Positions 44,701 to 49,389 of a DNA stretch of 64,000 bases are shown here, piece after piece. Positions within the stretch are counted from its first letter, which is position 1. Each line of letters starts with the position of its first letter. Under the pieces are notes generated by a model that made no database searches, had not been told where the DNA came from, and saw only the letters and a program-made list of their open reading frames with translations. The stretch is taken from contig CATQJL010000316.1 in NCBI GenBank assembly GCA_958299035.1, positions 16,407,676-16,471,675 of the forward strand. The letters run 5' to 3'. This DNA is from Cylicocyclus nassatus (Eukaryota > Nematoda > Chromadorea > Rhabditida > Strongylidae). The position numbers and the translations under genes are program-made.

Positions 44701-46510
44701 TCCCATCTTCGCCATTTTGGTCGACTACTTCTGCTGCCTGGGGTTTCCACTGCTCTCTGCCTTCTTCGACTCCACGCGTCTTCGTCCTGATCGCCACTGT
44801 TGTGTCCTCGACTTCGGACACTTCCACTTTTCGTCCTGAGGCAGTACACGAGAAAAGCAGCAATATTTATTAGAAAATAATAGAGAACAATAAAATAAAA
44901 GAGGCGATGAGTGAACTGTCGAACTGAACTAGGGCTAACAGCGAGCGCCTTTTATAGCGCTCATTTCCCGCGCATTGAGGTTGCAGGCGCCTCAGCGAGG
45001 GCAGATCATACGAGAAGACAACTGATCAGAAACTTACACAACAAATATCGAATAAATTCAAAAACGAAAAATTTCGAGTATCGAATATATTTAAAATTGG
45101 AAAATCTCGATTAAACGAATATCGAATGAATTCGAGAATTCAAAATTTTGCGAATGAATGAATATCGAATAAAATCGCAAAATCAAAAGTATCGAATGAA
45201 TGAATATCGAATATATTCGGACATTGGGAGTCGAACTTCGTAGATATTCGGATGGTTTTTCGAATAACTACAGCAACATATCTAAAACTTGCTGACATAT
45301 CTGGCTAAAGCCGATTCATTCATAATCAGCATCCTCATATCCCCTATACCAACTCCTATCTCAAGCTTTTCCAGAAATCGGTAAAATCGATAAAATAAAA
45401 TTTTATTCATAATCAGCACCCTCATTTACCCCCTGTACCAACTCCCAGCCCCCTAGCTCAAAGTTCTCCAACGATAAAATCGACAAACAAAAATCCAAAA
45501 AAAAATCCACACCTATAAAGTCCACACCTATTTCTTTATTGTCGCAAGCAGTCGGAGGAATGCGACTTTTCAAATAGTTCAAAAATCATTACGGTTGCAA
45601 AAAGACGCATTACCTGGTTTTGCGAAAAAAAAAAACGCAAACGAAGCGAGCTTGGTACTCAGCAGTTGGCTCTGCAACAAACTCGAATAATTTGGATACG
45701 GAGTTCATTCAAATACGAATTCGAATAAACATTCGAATAAAACATTCGAATAAAATTTCTTCGGAACAACTTCCGATCATTCGAGTTTTCGAATATTATT
45801 CGAAAATGGAGAATGGCATGGATCGCTGATTTTGACAACTTTCCGGAATCACTAAGTGTGTCGCGACAAAATTATAATCTTCAAAAAGAAGTTGAAATGC
45901 TGCCTTGAATGTTACAAAAGTTTTCAGGAATCACTGCTCACAAAACGTGGTTTCAATTGAAAAAAGTGACGTTACTTTTGAAAAGACCCAATAGTAAAAA
46001 ATTTTTGACTCAATTACCGACATGCTCCAACACCTTCGCTGAAACCGGTTTGGGAAAGGTACTCGTAGCTTCGCAACAGTATCGCTCCCCCTTCATGCGG
46101 CCGCGCATTAACCCAGCGTCCATACGTGAGCAATTGAGTTTTTCTAGGTACAGAAATGTTCTCATTTTCTTTTATTAAAGAACATTTAAAAAAGTAATCT
46201 GTGGACAAATGTGTACTAAGAAATATTCATTACAGTTTTGGTGTGCTCCTATAAAGAAGATTGTGACCCGAGAAATGTTTTTGAGAGATAAATACGACCG
46301 TCATTCTCCAGATGTACTGCGGTGAGCACTTATGTTTTATGTTTTGCTCTTTATGTTGCGAAGGATCAAAAGAAAAAAGTTAAGAACTCAAAGCTTTTCG
46401 CAATTAAAACAGAAATTATTAATCAACCGAATCGTAAAAAAGTAAACTTTTTGCTTTTCAGCACTTTCTGCGAAAATGCACCAAACGCATCCTACTACTT
46501 TGTCACTTGA
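2720..46510 (+). CDS. M13 (neprilysin-like) zinc metallopeptidase gene, 3' half, spliced
   Basis: Membrane-type or secreted M13 peptidases cleave oligopeptides using one zinc ion. The exons 2720-2787, 13504-13613, 13669-13752, 30932-31027, 46236-46321 and (weaker) 46462-46510 are collinear with the C-terminal catalytic domain. They carry HEFMH (HExxH, two zinc His and catalytic Glu), ENFAD (third ligand and Asp), QLFFLATAQ followed by FWC, and DRHSP...R (transition-state His and substrate-binding Arg). Splice phases agree at every junction (1/2, 0/0, 0/0, 0/0, 2/1) and every intron has GT-AG ends. The tryptophan pair normally found after HExxH, and the Cys of the linker, are not visible. Upstream exons, including any membrane anchor, lie outside the window. 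Introns of 10.7, 17.2 and 15.2 kb are packed with repeats. Family assignment is firm; substrate and exact C-terminus are unknown. Confidence 0.9.
3258..3933. mobile_element. TA-flanked TIR element (family A), copy 1
   Basis: 676 bp bounded by CAGGGTGTCCCAAAG and an inverted partner ending GACACCCTG, with TA on both sides. The arms continue inward (tgttatacact... gatcgttaatatctctcttc is repeated inverted at 3882-3905), so most of the element is a long inverted repeat with no transposase. Copies at 21248 and 25226. Confidence 0.85.
3950..4760 (+). repeat. tandem array, about 160-bp unit, roughly five to six copies
   Basis: The phrase ttttgtatgttcgcncaaaa recurs at about 3954, 4115, 4273 (degraded), 4406, 4547 and 4707. 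Each is followed by gatagaaggagt, a tttggcagacataatg stretch, and a tctatcgatttattgatttt segment. Spacing varies between about 130 and 160 bp. The array abuts family A copy 1. Confidence 0.85.
4770..8198. other. intronic sequence without recognised gene
   Basis: About 3.4 kb inside the first intron of the peptidase gene. It holds short AT-rich runs, a degenerate continuation of the upstream array to about 5300, a 9-bp-arm palindrome near 6945-6965, and small unsupported frames. Nothing assignable. Confidence 0.5.
8199..8263. repeat. perfect 29-bp hairpin, 7-nt loop
   Basis: The arms 8199-8227 and 8235-8263 are exact inverse complements around loop tgccccc. Immediately afterwards the right half repeats directly (ccttctcggataactgccgg), giving a third, imperfect copy. 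It sits inside a dispersed GC-richer repeat (family F). Confidence 0.95.
8264..8800 (+). repeat. dispersed repeat family F, copy 1
   Basis: The sequence contains gagcagcaacacagaatttt, gcgagcgcttg and a gtttggggtact stretch. These recur inverted at about 51580-52110 and 61050-61400. No coding potential is recognised. Boundaries are approximate. Confidence 0.6.
8890..9250. repeat. diverged family A fragment
   Basis: It begins ggggagtcccaaaagtaatt and continues with a phrase close to the family A interior (ataactttcatcctagcaag, caagtaccatttagaccg). The second terminus is not clear. Confidence 0.4.
9595..9660. repeat. 30-bp imperfect hairpin
   Basis: aaaactgctttttcactttt pairs with aaaggtgaaaaagcagtttt across a short centre (aacaatgttc). 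It resembles the two fused ends of a small TIR element. Confidence 0.75.
9661..12175. other. intronic sequence, no supported gene
   Basis: It holds a poly-C tract at 10262-10272, and two copies of a ccagttatgga-like phrase at about 10218 and 10500. A 102-codon minus-strand frame (10685-10993) only loosely recalls a Tc1/mariner catalytic domain. Confidence 0.4.
12176..12983. mobile_element. TA-flanked TIR element (family I), copy 1
   Basis: 808 bp with tips TTAGGTTGGAAACTAAGTTT and an inverted partner ending aaacttagtttccagcctaa, flanked by TA on both sides. The interior has no transposase frame. An inverted copy lies at 54851-55663. Confidence 0.88.
12984..13503. other. intronic sequence before the linker exon
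   Basis: Nothing recognisable apart from GC-richer ggcgagcggcg-like phrases at 13180-13260. The end supplies the polypyrimidine tract and acceptor for the exon at 13504. Confidence 0.5.
13504..13613 (+). CDS. M13 peptidase exon, linker between HExxH and ENxAD
   Basis: The acceptor is ttttgcag and the donor is gttaag. Two leading bases complete the codon left open by the HEFMH exon, followed by 36 codons. The peptide (starts TRNEYGKLDNSLPEDF, ends MYEEPLK) aligns in position and spacing with the family linker that normally reads as aromatic-rich sequence ending in C...QY; here that Cys is Met. Identification rests on position, phase and weak similarity. Confidence 0.75.
13669..13752 (+). CDS. 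M13 peptidase exon with ENxAD motif
   Basis: It follows the previous exon after a 55-nt intron (13614-13668), in phase 0 at both ends; the donor is gtaatt. It has 28 codons. TKEENFADTQGMKLIYK matches the family block GENIADNGGLxxAYK: the Glu of ENFAD is the third zinc ligand and the Asp positions the active-site His. The usual Gly before the Glu is replaced by Glu. Confidence 0.88.
13765..13884 (+). repeat. short direct repeats, three copies
   Basis: tttgaggtaaggtgtag occurs three times (about 13770, 13801 and 13867), starting just after the donor of the ENxAD exon. The last copy supplies the target site of the hAT-like insertion. Confidence 0.85.
13885..14745 (+). mobile_element. hAT-like non-autonomous element, complete
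   Basis: 861 bp with tips CAGAGTTCGGCATGAGGTGG and (inverted) CAGGGTTCGGCATTGGTGG, the CAGGG form usual for hAT transposons. It is flanked by ggtgtagc (13877-13884) and ggtgtaga (14746-14753), an 8-bp duplication with one mismatch, the hAT length. An internal perfect palindrome, cagccacctcaggtggctg, is at about 14302-14320. No hAT transposase is encoded. Confidence 0.85.
14990..15545 (+). repeat. CTGT-headed repeat family G, copy 1
   Basis: The order is catatatgaagctgaatg, a ctgtctgtatgt run, gatccggaacgaacttggca, gcgggcggatgtcat, a tcgatcgatgtcgatttt block, then tandem ctacagggctgggagttggc units about 130 bp apart. The same order recurs at 49029-49370 and inverted at 23.4-25.2 and 61.6-61.85 kb. 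Confidence 0.8.
15546..18996. other. intronic sequence, no supported gene
   Basis: 3.4 kb in the second large intron. An 83-codon frame at 15856-16107 has ordinary composition but no recognised motif or splice context. A degraded tacagagtgtctttaa tip near 16549 may be a family A remnant. Confidence 0.45.
18997..19080. repeat. inverted repeat with 31-nt centre
   Basis: gttgattgggtgtggcataa-tccc (18997-19020) is answered by gggattatgccacaccccat...aaatcaac (19052-19080), with one small bulge. Confidence 0.85.
19532..20165 (+). mobile_element. TIR element (family B), diverged copy
   Basis: It begins caggatgttccaaaagtcttgtagcc. It shares interior phrases with 26945-27566 and 48165-48790, such as aaaacacattgtagccaatttttt and cacatgcctgcaattttac. 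The right end is not clear. Confidence 0.6.
20166..20300 (+). repeat. family G fragment
   Basis: It carries a tatcgatttttctgattttt stretch, then ctgggacgctagaagttggt and gagcatgctaatcg, a decayed copy of the family G tandem core. Confidence 0.55.
20301..21247. other. intronic sequence, nothing recognised
   Basis: Low-complexity purine runs (aaaaaaaagaaaaaactagaaaa) lie near 20985-21012. No gene signal. Confidence 0.45.
21248..21927. mobile_element. TA-flanked TIR element (family A), copy 2
   Basis: 680 bp bounded by CAGGGTGTCCCAAAATAATG and an inverted partner ending GGACACCCTG, with TA on both sides. The tgtgcacactgtttgatttt phrase is repeated inverted at the far end. It is closer to copy 1 in length and interior than to copy 3. 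Non-coding. Confidence 0.88.
21928..23400. other. intronic sequence, nothing recognised
   Basis: Small frames at 22118-22442 and minus-strand frames at 22650-22908 have no motif or splice support. Confidence 0.45.
23400..25222 (-). repeat. family G composite, inverted, with tandem core
   Basis: Reading on the minus strand, the agac/ctgt run (about 25152-25200) is followed by the gatccggaccaaacttggca block and then at least three tandem units of about 120 bp with cgataaaatcgat and ccccgtagctcaaactttgc (24770-25030). Further left, 23400-24670 holds older copies of the core and phrases related to family I (gtaatcagcatgtaagataa). Confidence 0.75.
23879..24080 (+). repeat. tandem array, about 62-bp unit, three and a half copies
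   Basis: gcggcttttgcctaagcaga recurs at about 23901, 23962 and 24023. Each copy is followed by a purine run and gagatttgccgcgtgcgata. Embedded in the family G composite. Confidence 0.9.
25226..25817. mobile_element. TA-flanked TIR element (family A), copy 3
   Basis: 592 bp from CAGGGTGTCCCAAAAAAATG to GGGACACCCTG. The left flank is TA; the right flank is CA, a point change. The gatcgttaatatctctcttc phrase is present at both ends in inverted form. It is shorter than copies 1 and 2 and lies directly on the tip of the family G composite. Confidence 0.85.
25818..26515. other. intronic sequence, no supported gene
   Basis: It contains a 72-codon frame at 26029-26247 of lysine-rich composition. 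A tcttgtttcag acceptor-like site lies inside it, but no family match is seen. Confidence 0.4.
26516..26945 (+). repeat. tRNA-derived SINE candidate
   Basis: An A-box-like ggtgtagtggttagcc (26530) and a B-box-like aagttcgagtcc (about 26562) are spaced as in a tRNA promoter. They are followed by a body shared, inverted, with 48790-49010 (attcacagtcactcatgctc, gtttgggcccgacctttcc). The tRNA-like head is absent from the other copy. Confidence 0.5.
26945..28835. mobile_element. TIR element (family B) interrupted by a family C element
   Basis: The left tip is cagggtttcccagaagtctt and the inverted right tip is caagacttttgggacacccta. The family C element at 27569-28572 splits it, so B is older than C here. 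Without the insert it is about 0.88 kb. No transposase frame is seen. Confidence 0.7.
27569..28572. mobile_element. TA-flanked TIR element (family C), copy 1
   Basis: 1004 bp with tips TTAGGTCGTTCCGAAAGTAA and its inverse, flanked by TA. The long terminal arms (atttgatgcagcatttcatt against aatgctgcatcgaatgctcc) are themselves inverted. The tip is mariner-like but no DD(34)D transposase is encoded. Copies at 34247 and (split) 39.6-46.0 kb. Confidence 0.88.
28836..29125. other. intronic gap between two elements
   Basis: It contains a 68-codon frame at 28878-29084 after a ccaacag acceptor-like site. Its phase does not fit the peptidase gene, and the correct exon is at 30932. Confidence 0.5.
29126..30121. 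mobile_element. TIR element (family D), copy 1
   Basis: About 996 bp with tips TTAAGGTTGTCCCGAAATTT and, inverted, TTAGGTCGTCCCAAAAGTTT. The arms share ttttcaacctatcataaaaa. Related copy at 61854-62720. Non-coding. Confidence 0.8.
30932..31027 (+). CDS. M13 peptidase exon with QLFF block
   Basis: The acceptor is gcttattcag and the donor is gtatgt. It has 32 codons, phase 0 at both ends, starting AYQNAKKEG and ending with YFSEDQLFFLATAQ. This is the conserved block that precedes the WC motif in M13 peptidases. It joins MKLIYK on the left and FWC on the right exactly as in the family, which confirms that the scattered exons belong to one gene. Confidence 0.9.
31028..33035. other. intronic sequence, no supported gene
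   Basis: About 2 kb after the QLFF exon. Short frames at 32356-32565 and 32735-33016 lack motifs. The 31.26-31.60 kb stretch contains phrases (gcccatcttgtgcg, aaaagagtctataagccaca) also seen inverted near 7.4-7.6 kb, an unresolved dispersed repeat. Confidence 0.4.
33040..34150. mobile_element. foldback element with a nested TIR element
   Basis: The left arm (about 33050-33310: tgatgttgtgcaaaagagtt, catgaccccacctgcactca) is repeated inverted at about 33840-34110 (aacttttttgcaccatcgtg, tgaggtgcaggtggggtcat). The family E element occupies the loop. No reading frame. Confidence 0.8.
33316..33787. mobile_element. TA-flanked TIR element (family E)
   Basis: 472 bp. The terminal inverted repeats start TTAGGTTGATTCATAATTAA and are identical for about 29 bp, then continue imperfectly. 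Flanked by TA. The near-perfect tips suggest the most recent TIR insertion in the window. Confidence 0.92.
34247..35268. mobile_element. TA-flanked TIR element (family C), copy 2
   Basis: 1022 bp with tips TTAGGTCGTTCCAAAAGTAA and, inverted, TTAGGTCGTTCCGAAAGTAA. TA on both sides, in the same orientation as copy 1 and collinear with it throughout. Confidence 0.9.
35335..36279. mobile_element. 945-bp near-perfect palindrome (TIR element)
   Basis: Arms of about 450 bp (35335-35790 and 35828-36279) differ at only a few sites, around a centre of about 40 bp (ttttaagacggggcacccga). Tips TCAGGTTGTCCCATAAGC / TCAGATTGTCTCATAAGT are flanked by TA. Both strands give the same meaningless 80-93-codon frame. 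The RTE fragment begins two bases past the right TA. Confidence 0.93.
37195..38503. mobile_element. 1309-bp TIR element inside the RTE copy
   Basis: The termini GGGCCCGTAGTAAACCCC are perfect inverted repeats over 18 bp, with further inverted similarity (atgtcgtgatagctcg against gagctatacgtcacgacat). Removing it rejoins the RTE frame with at most one duplicated base, so there is essentially no target duplication. The interior carries a tRNA-like segment, a run of atgtcgcgatatgtcgca-type short repeats (38275-38345) and no transposase. Confidence 0.8.
37543..37615 (+). repeat. degenerate tRNA-like sequence
   Basis: tggcgcagcgccagtgt is close to a tRNA D arm and A box, and gggttcgaattcc is a good B box at normal distance. 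The acceptor and anticodon stems have mismatches, so this is a tRNA pseudogene or SINE head rather than a functional tRNA. A second A-box-like phrase, ttggtcgaacggctaggcgc, is at about 38130. Confidence 0.5.
39590..40141 (+). mobile_element. family C element, copy 3, left part
   Basis: A decayed copy: aagatgagcaagtttcacaa, accgaattttcgcaggcct, acacaaacgagtcaaacacc follow the order of 34247-35268. It is cut by the LTR retrotransposon at 40142; the right part resumes at about 45850-46000 (gttgaaatgctgccttgaat, gacgttacttttgaaaagac). Confidence 0.7.
40142..40381 (-). repeat. 3' LTR of the gypsy element
   Basis: 240 bp, TGTTGTGTCC...ACACAACA on the + strand, ends are TG...CA. On the plus strand aacaataaaataaaa (about 40229) lies within it, and the TATA-like ttttatag at 40294 occurs in both LTRs. 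Confidence 0.95.
40382..40391 (-). promoter_or_regulatory. polypurine tract of the gypsy element
   Basis: On the minus strand ctgggggagg directly precedes the 3' LTR, the position of the plus-strand priming site. Confidence 0.8.
40477..41441 (-). pseudogene. Pol segment 4: integrase core and tail
   Basis: Integrase core with SDNGTQFTSDLF (second Asp) and YHPQSNGQAERFVD (Glu), the D35E spacing. Its C-terminal extension has a frame break near 40890 and an in-frame TAA at about 40748, beyond which an Arg-rich tail (SPPRHRQRFAGRAERKDRY) stays open to 40477. Confidence 0.88.
41438..42300 (-). pseudogene. Pol segment 3: RNase H and integrase zinc domain
   Basis: It continues RNase H (FLLLTDHQPLLAIF; QADGLSRLM) and enters the integrase HHCC domain (HSGHPGIVRMKKLARSYVYW). 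Near 41610 a small indel moves the two Cys (CTKC) and the first catalytic Asp (IDFAGP) to another frame, and near 41455 a few bases are lost before YSKWPEM. Confidence 0.88.
42172..42855 (-). pseudogene. Pol segment 2: RT palm and RNase H start
   Basis: 227 codons. TTYLDDILVCGRT carries the RT catalytic YxDD. The thumb and connection follow (RYLGFIVDRNG, LRAFLGMITYYAAFMPRI). RNase H starts with VVAADASDYGVGCV. The frame breaks near 42280, where the next frame takes over. Confidence 0.9.
42852..43790 (-). pseudogene. Pol segment 1: protease and start of RT
   Basis: 312 codons. The aspartic protease active site is LLQLDTGSDITLLN (about residue 45), with the second half ending LLGLEWI. RT begins with SEWAAPIVCVRKVNGKLRVC and QIDLSDAYSQIEL, the first catalytic Asp. 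The frame breaks near 42890, where a run of four A on the + strand appears to have lost one. Translation starts in overlap with the end of gag. Confidence 0.9.
43694..44715 (-). pseudogene. Gag of the gypsy element, one frameshift
   Basis: The N-terminal part (44715 down to about 44150) is a 190-residue alpha-rich capsid-like domain with an N-terminal coiled-coil-like stretch (FEEDQRNLRELMNEVRRELL). One base is missing near 44150, after which the frame continues to two zinc knuckles: CWNCGGEHFSRDC (CX2CX3HX4C) and CKKCKKTGHKEKFC (CX2CX4HX4C). The knuckles bind RNA during packaging. The frame ends at 43694, overlapping the start of the Pol frame. Confidence 0.88.
44784..44796 (-). promoter_or_regulatory. 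primer-binding site of the gypsy element
   Basis: On the minus strand TGGCGATCAGGAC begins one base past the 5' LTR. The leading TGG is the complement of a tRNA CCA end. Which tRNA is used was not determined. Confidence 0.75.
44798..45043 (-). repeat. 5' LTR of the gypsy element
   Basis: 246 bp, same ends as the other LTR; it carries ttgcaggcgcctcag where the 3' copy has tggcctcag. It serves as the promoter side for minus-strand transcription. Confidence 0.95.
45049..45850. repeat. gaat/cgaat-rich simple repeat with a family G fragment
   Basis: 45049-45245 and 45660-45810 are built from degenerate ttcgaataaa / atatcgaatgaat motifs on both strands. 45300-45475 carries the family G core (aactcccagccccctagctc, atcggtaaaatcgataaaa). 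This separates the gypsy element from the remainder of the family C copy. Confidence 0.65.
45850..46002 (+). mobile_element. family C element, copy 3, right part
   Basis: gttgaaatgctgccttgaat, then caattgaaaaaagtgacgtt and acttttgaaaagacccaata reproduce the last 150 bp of the family C copies, with a degraded tip. Confidence 0.65.
46236..46321 (+). CDS. M13 peptidase exon with WC and DxHSP motifs
   Basis: The acceptor is ttcattacag and the donor is gtgagc. It has 28 codons plus two bases. It begins FWCAP and carries KYDRHSPDVLR, matching the family block WC...DxHSPxxxR: the His stabilises the transition state and the Arg binds the substrate backbone. Its start phase (0) matches the end of the QLFF exon, although 15.2 kb of repeats lie between them. 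Confidence 0.88.
46462..46510 (+). CDS. possible terminal exon of the M13 peptidase
   Basis: The acceptor ttttgcttttcag lies 140 nt past the previous donor. The phase is compatible: one base completes the Arg codon, then 15 codons (TFCENAPNASYYFVT) and a TGA stop. The family normally ends with about 30 residues containing FxC, MNP and a final CxVW. Only a loose F-C...APNAS resemblance is seen here, so this may be a truncated C-terminus or a decoy with the true last exon elsewhere. Confidence 0.35.
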
Positions 46511-47754
46511 GAGATTAGAATGTAAGGGATTAGGCAAGCTTTCACACAGGTCGGCAGTCGGCAGGCATTGCTTAAACGCACCCAAATTGAAATTTTTGAA
46601 CTCACAGGTGCACCAAATGTGTAACCTTGCTTTTTTGTATTTTACTTTGAGTCTGCCACTATCGTAAACTATCACTTGAAGCTTAATTTTGTGCTTTCGG
46701 CAGTTGGCGTGTTAATATCAAAAAAGCTCACAATTTGGTGGCTAGAGACTATTGACAGATACTGAAAACATAGATGTGGAGTTACTAGGGAAGGTCATTT
46801 TAACCAAAATGCTTGCTTAGATGTTCTAGAATTTGTTGAGTTAAGGATGTTTACGACTGAATCTGTACTAGATTGCATTTCATGGCTCGCTTTTTTGCCA
46901 ACAGTAAGCACTTTCGTAGAAATGCATGCCTACAGCACATATTGGAATTTTTGATGTTGAACAAAAATTATAGTTTTAGTGGGCTGTTGTCATGTTTTGA
47001 GATATTATCAGCTACACAAACTTAAAACACAAGTGATCTTAATCTCAAAACGCTTTACAGTTGTGCCTTTCATAATGAAAATTGACCCGTAATGACCATA
47101 AGTTCTGCTAAAAGAATAGAATTTTGAGGTTCAAAAAGCAGTGCTGCTACCACTTCTGGGAGGTCGTTTGATCTCACGAGTAAAACTGCACCTTACTATA
47201 TTCTAAATTTGTAATTCTTGTGCGATTTTCAAAAATGCTCTTCTTATGTACAACGCACCGCCGTTTTCCTTTTCACAACAAATAGGCTGAAAACGCCTAC
47301 AAAAATGAAAGAGAAAAAAAATTGTGGAGCGCACTTAATTAATGTCGAATATCAGCTGACCACATGAGTTTCCTCGTTGTGATGCTCAAATAACAGGGCA
47401 GTAAAACATAAAACGCGTTGAATTCAAAAACCCGCGCGGAGCTCATGAAAAGAATTTAGTAGCTCGTAAATGTAACTAAGGCCCACATTATCATTTTTAC
47501 GGTGCAAATGCTCTGCAGTAAATTATTTGCTACTCCTCTGCGCTCCCATTGCCTGACGTGCAAACGACAAAACAAATTTTAACATTCACGAATGTTATTA
47601 GTTAGAAGGACTCAGGTTAAGAAACCAGCGATCCGGCAAAATTGGCTTATCTCAGACGTTGATGCTTAATTATGTCCCCCCATAACTAGTAAAGCCTCTA
47701 ATACGGTCGGCCTATCCTTTTCTGCTCCGCATACATTAAGACGAGCTTACAGAA
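46511..47754. other. sequence downstream of the peptidase gene, nothing recognised
   Basis: No terminal M13 CxVW exon was found in this stretch in the required phase. The last exon candidate is followed by a 63-codon frame (46476-46667) without motif. Confidence 0.45.
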
Positions 47755-48121
47755 TTAGCGCGCCACATTCACATGCTGCAAGCAGTATCTTTTGCACCGC
47801 AATGTATTAGCGTCGGAAAACTCATCCGCGACTATCAAAATAAGGTTTTCAAAACGGGGCTTTTTGGAGTTTCCATACAATTTAAAATATAAACGAATGT
47901 CTGGTATGAAGGACTCGAGAATGACAATAACAAGTGAGTCAAAAACTTGCTCAAACGCTGCCTTTGAGAGCAGTGTCCGGGACCTGTCCTCTGCCCGCAG
48001 CTGCACTGAATCCCCATGCAAAGCATATATGCCGATGTATGTCGTCTGCCTAAATACTGTAGCGGAGTCTCGTTTGAAAATGAACATCTCAATCGCGAAC
48101 ATTGTCTCCGCCGCCCCTTAA
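47755..48121. other. unassigned open frames on both strands
   Basis: A 115-codon minus-strand frame (47755-48102) and a 109-codon plus-strand frame (47792-48121) overlap. They are the longest open stretches outside recognised mobile elements, apart from short frames inside repeats. Neither shows a motif I recognise. Possible splice sites exist but none decides the strand. Confidence 0.3.
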
Positions 48122-48164
48122 GCAGTGATTTAATGAGGCTACAAAAACAAGTCTACAAGAACAT

Positions 48165-49010
48165 GAACACTGATATGGCTGCATTTGAAAATCTATTTCG
48201 TCGAGACAGGCAAGAATCTGGAAAATTCGAATGCGTACTGCAACTATGTCTTCGAAATTAGTTTCAAATCTGTAAAATTGCAGCACTCACTGAATTTTGA
48301 GTAATATCTTCTTCGCCGGTCTCCTACACGGGAATCTATACAACACGGATGACAAACTTGGTTTTGAAACACATCGTAGCCGATTTTATGTTTTCATTTT
48401 CCCCCAAATGTGTCCAAAACTCCACCATGATCTACACATGCCTGCATTCAAAATCCTGTAATTTCAACCATAAGCTTATAAATTTTTCAGCTCATGTGTG
48501 TTGTATCTGAAAGCTTGCTCTATCATAAAGCACATTTTCTACACGATAAGATCTATTTTCATGAAATGAGACAAAATTTATGATGACTGCCTGCGTGCAT
48601 CGGCAGTGGCAATCGCCAAAAGTTTGAGGGCTTCCGTTATCAAAGGAAGTTGCTACCACAAAATTCGAATGCTGTAATGTATTCCTACCGTTTGGATAAT
48701 ATGTGCACTTAATTTTATATATCTATGTTGTTCCGCTCTGCTTCTATCAAAAAAAATACTGGGATACAAGAGTTTTGGGAAACCCTGGTGCAATCCTTAC
48801 TGCTACTTATTCAAAGTTATGCACTCTCCACGACATACACTACTCAATTCTGTTGACTCTTGTTATAGAGCAACCACTTACAGACTTTCATCATACTTCT
48901 TATAATGCAGTCGGAAAGGTCGGGCCCAAACTACTTGATCAACTATCGTGGTTAGAGTATGAGTGACTGTGAATCTTTGCTTTCTTTTGAGCAACGCCAT
49001 GAGCTTACGG
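48165..49010 (-). repeat. inverted copy of the family B / SINE-body segment
   Basis: It matches the reverse complement of 26630-27563 end to end: aatctatttcgtcgagacag at one side, ggaaaccctggtgcaatcct at the B tip and gtcgggcccaaactacttga in the body beyond. The similarity runs past the B tip on both copies, so either the whole segment is one element or it was duplicated together. Confidence 0.75.
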
Positions 49011-49028
49011 AACAAATAAATAAATAAA

Positions 49029-49370
49029 TCTCATATATAAAGCTGAATATCCGTTTGTATGGAAGTATGTCTGTCTGTCTGTCTGCCTGTGTGTACGTAT
49101 GTTCCGAATAGAAAATTTTATTTCTGAATCGATCCGGACCACACTTGGCACACGTACACTTCGGAGCCGGGCGGGTGTCATAAGCTACTTTTCGTCATCG
49201 ATCGATATCGATTTTATTGATTTTTATCGATTTTTTGATATGTTCGACCTACGGGGGCTGAGAGATTGGCATAGGGGTAATCGAGCATGTTGGTTACGAA
49301 TTATTAGTTTTTGGAATTATCCATCAATTTTATCGATTTCGGCCAGGTCGATCCACCGCCGTTTGGTTTT
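49029..49370 (+). repeat. family G copy
   Basis: tctcatatataaagctgaat, a ctgtctgtctgtctg run, gatccggaccacacttggca, ggcgggtgtcataagctac and the atcgatcgatatcgatttta core, in the same order as 14990-15545 but shorter. Confidence 0.8.
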
Positions 49371-49389
49371 TTGTTGCTAGGCAGTCCTC

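Larger units (their letters stand above)
40142..45043 (-). mobile_element. Ty3/gypsy LTR retrotransposon, full length, frameshifted
   Basis: 4902 bp with LTRs at both ends, target duplication AATAT (40137-40141 and 45044-45048), a primer site and a polypurine tract in the right places for minus-strand transcription. It encodes Gag with two zinc knuckles, then protease, RT, RNase H and integrase, the Ty3/gypsy order. The LTRs differ at about 13 of 240 sites plus a 6-bp gap, so the insertion is not recent. At least six frame breaks and one stop make it non-autonomous in this copy. It lies inside an older family C element in the 15-kb peptidase intron. Confidence 0.95.
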
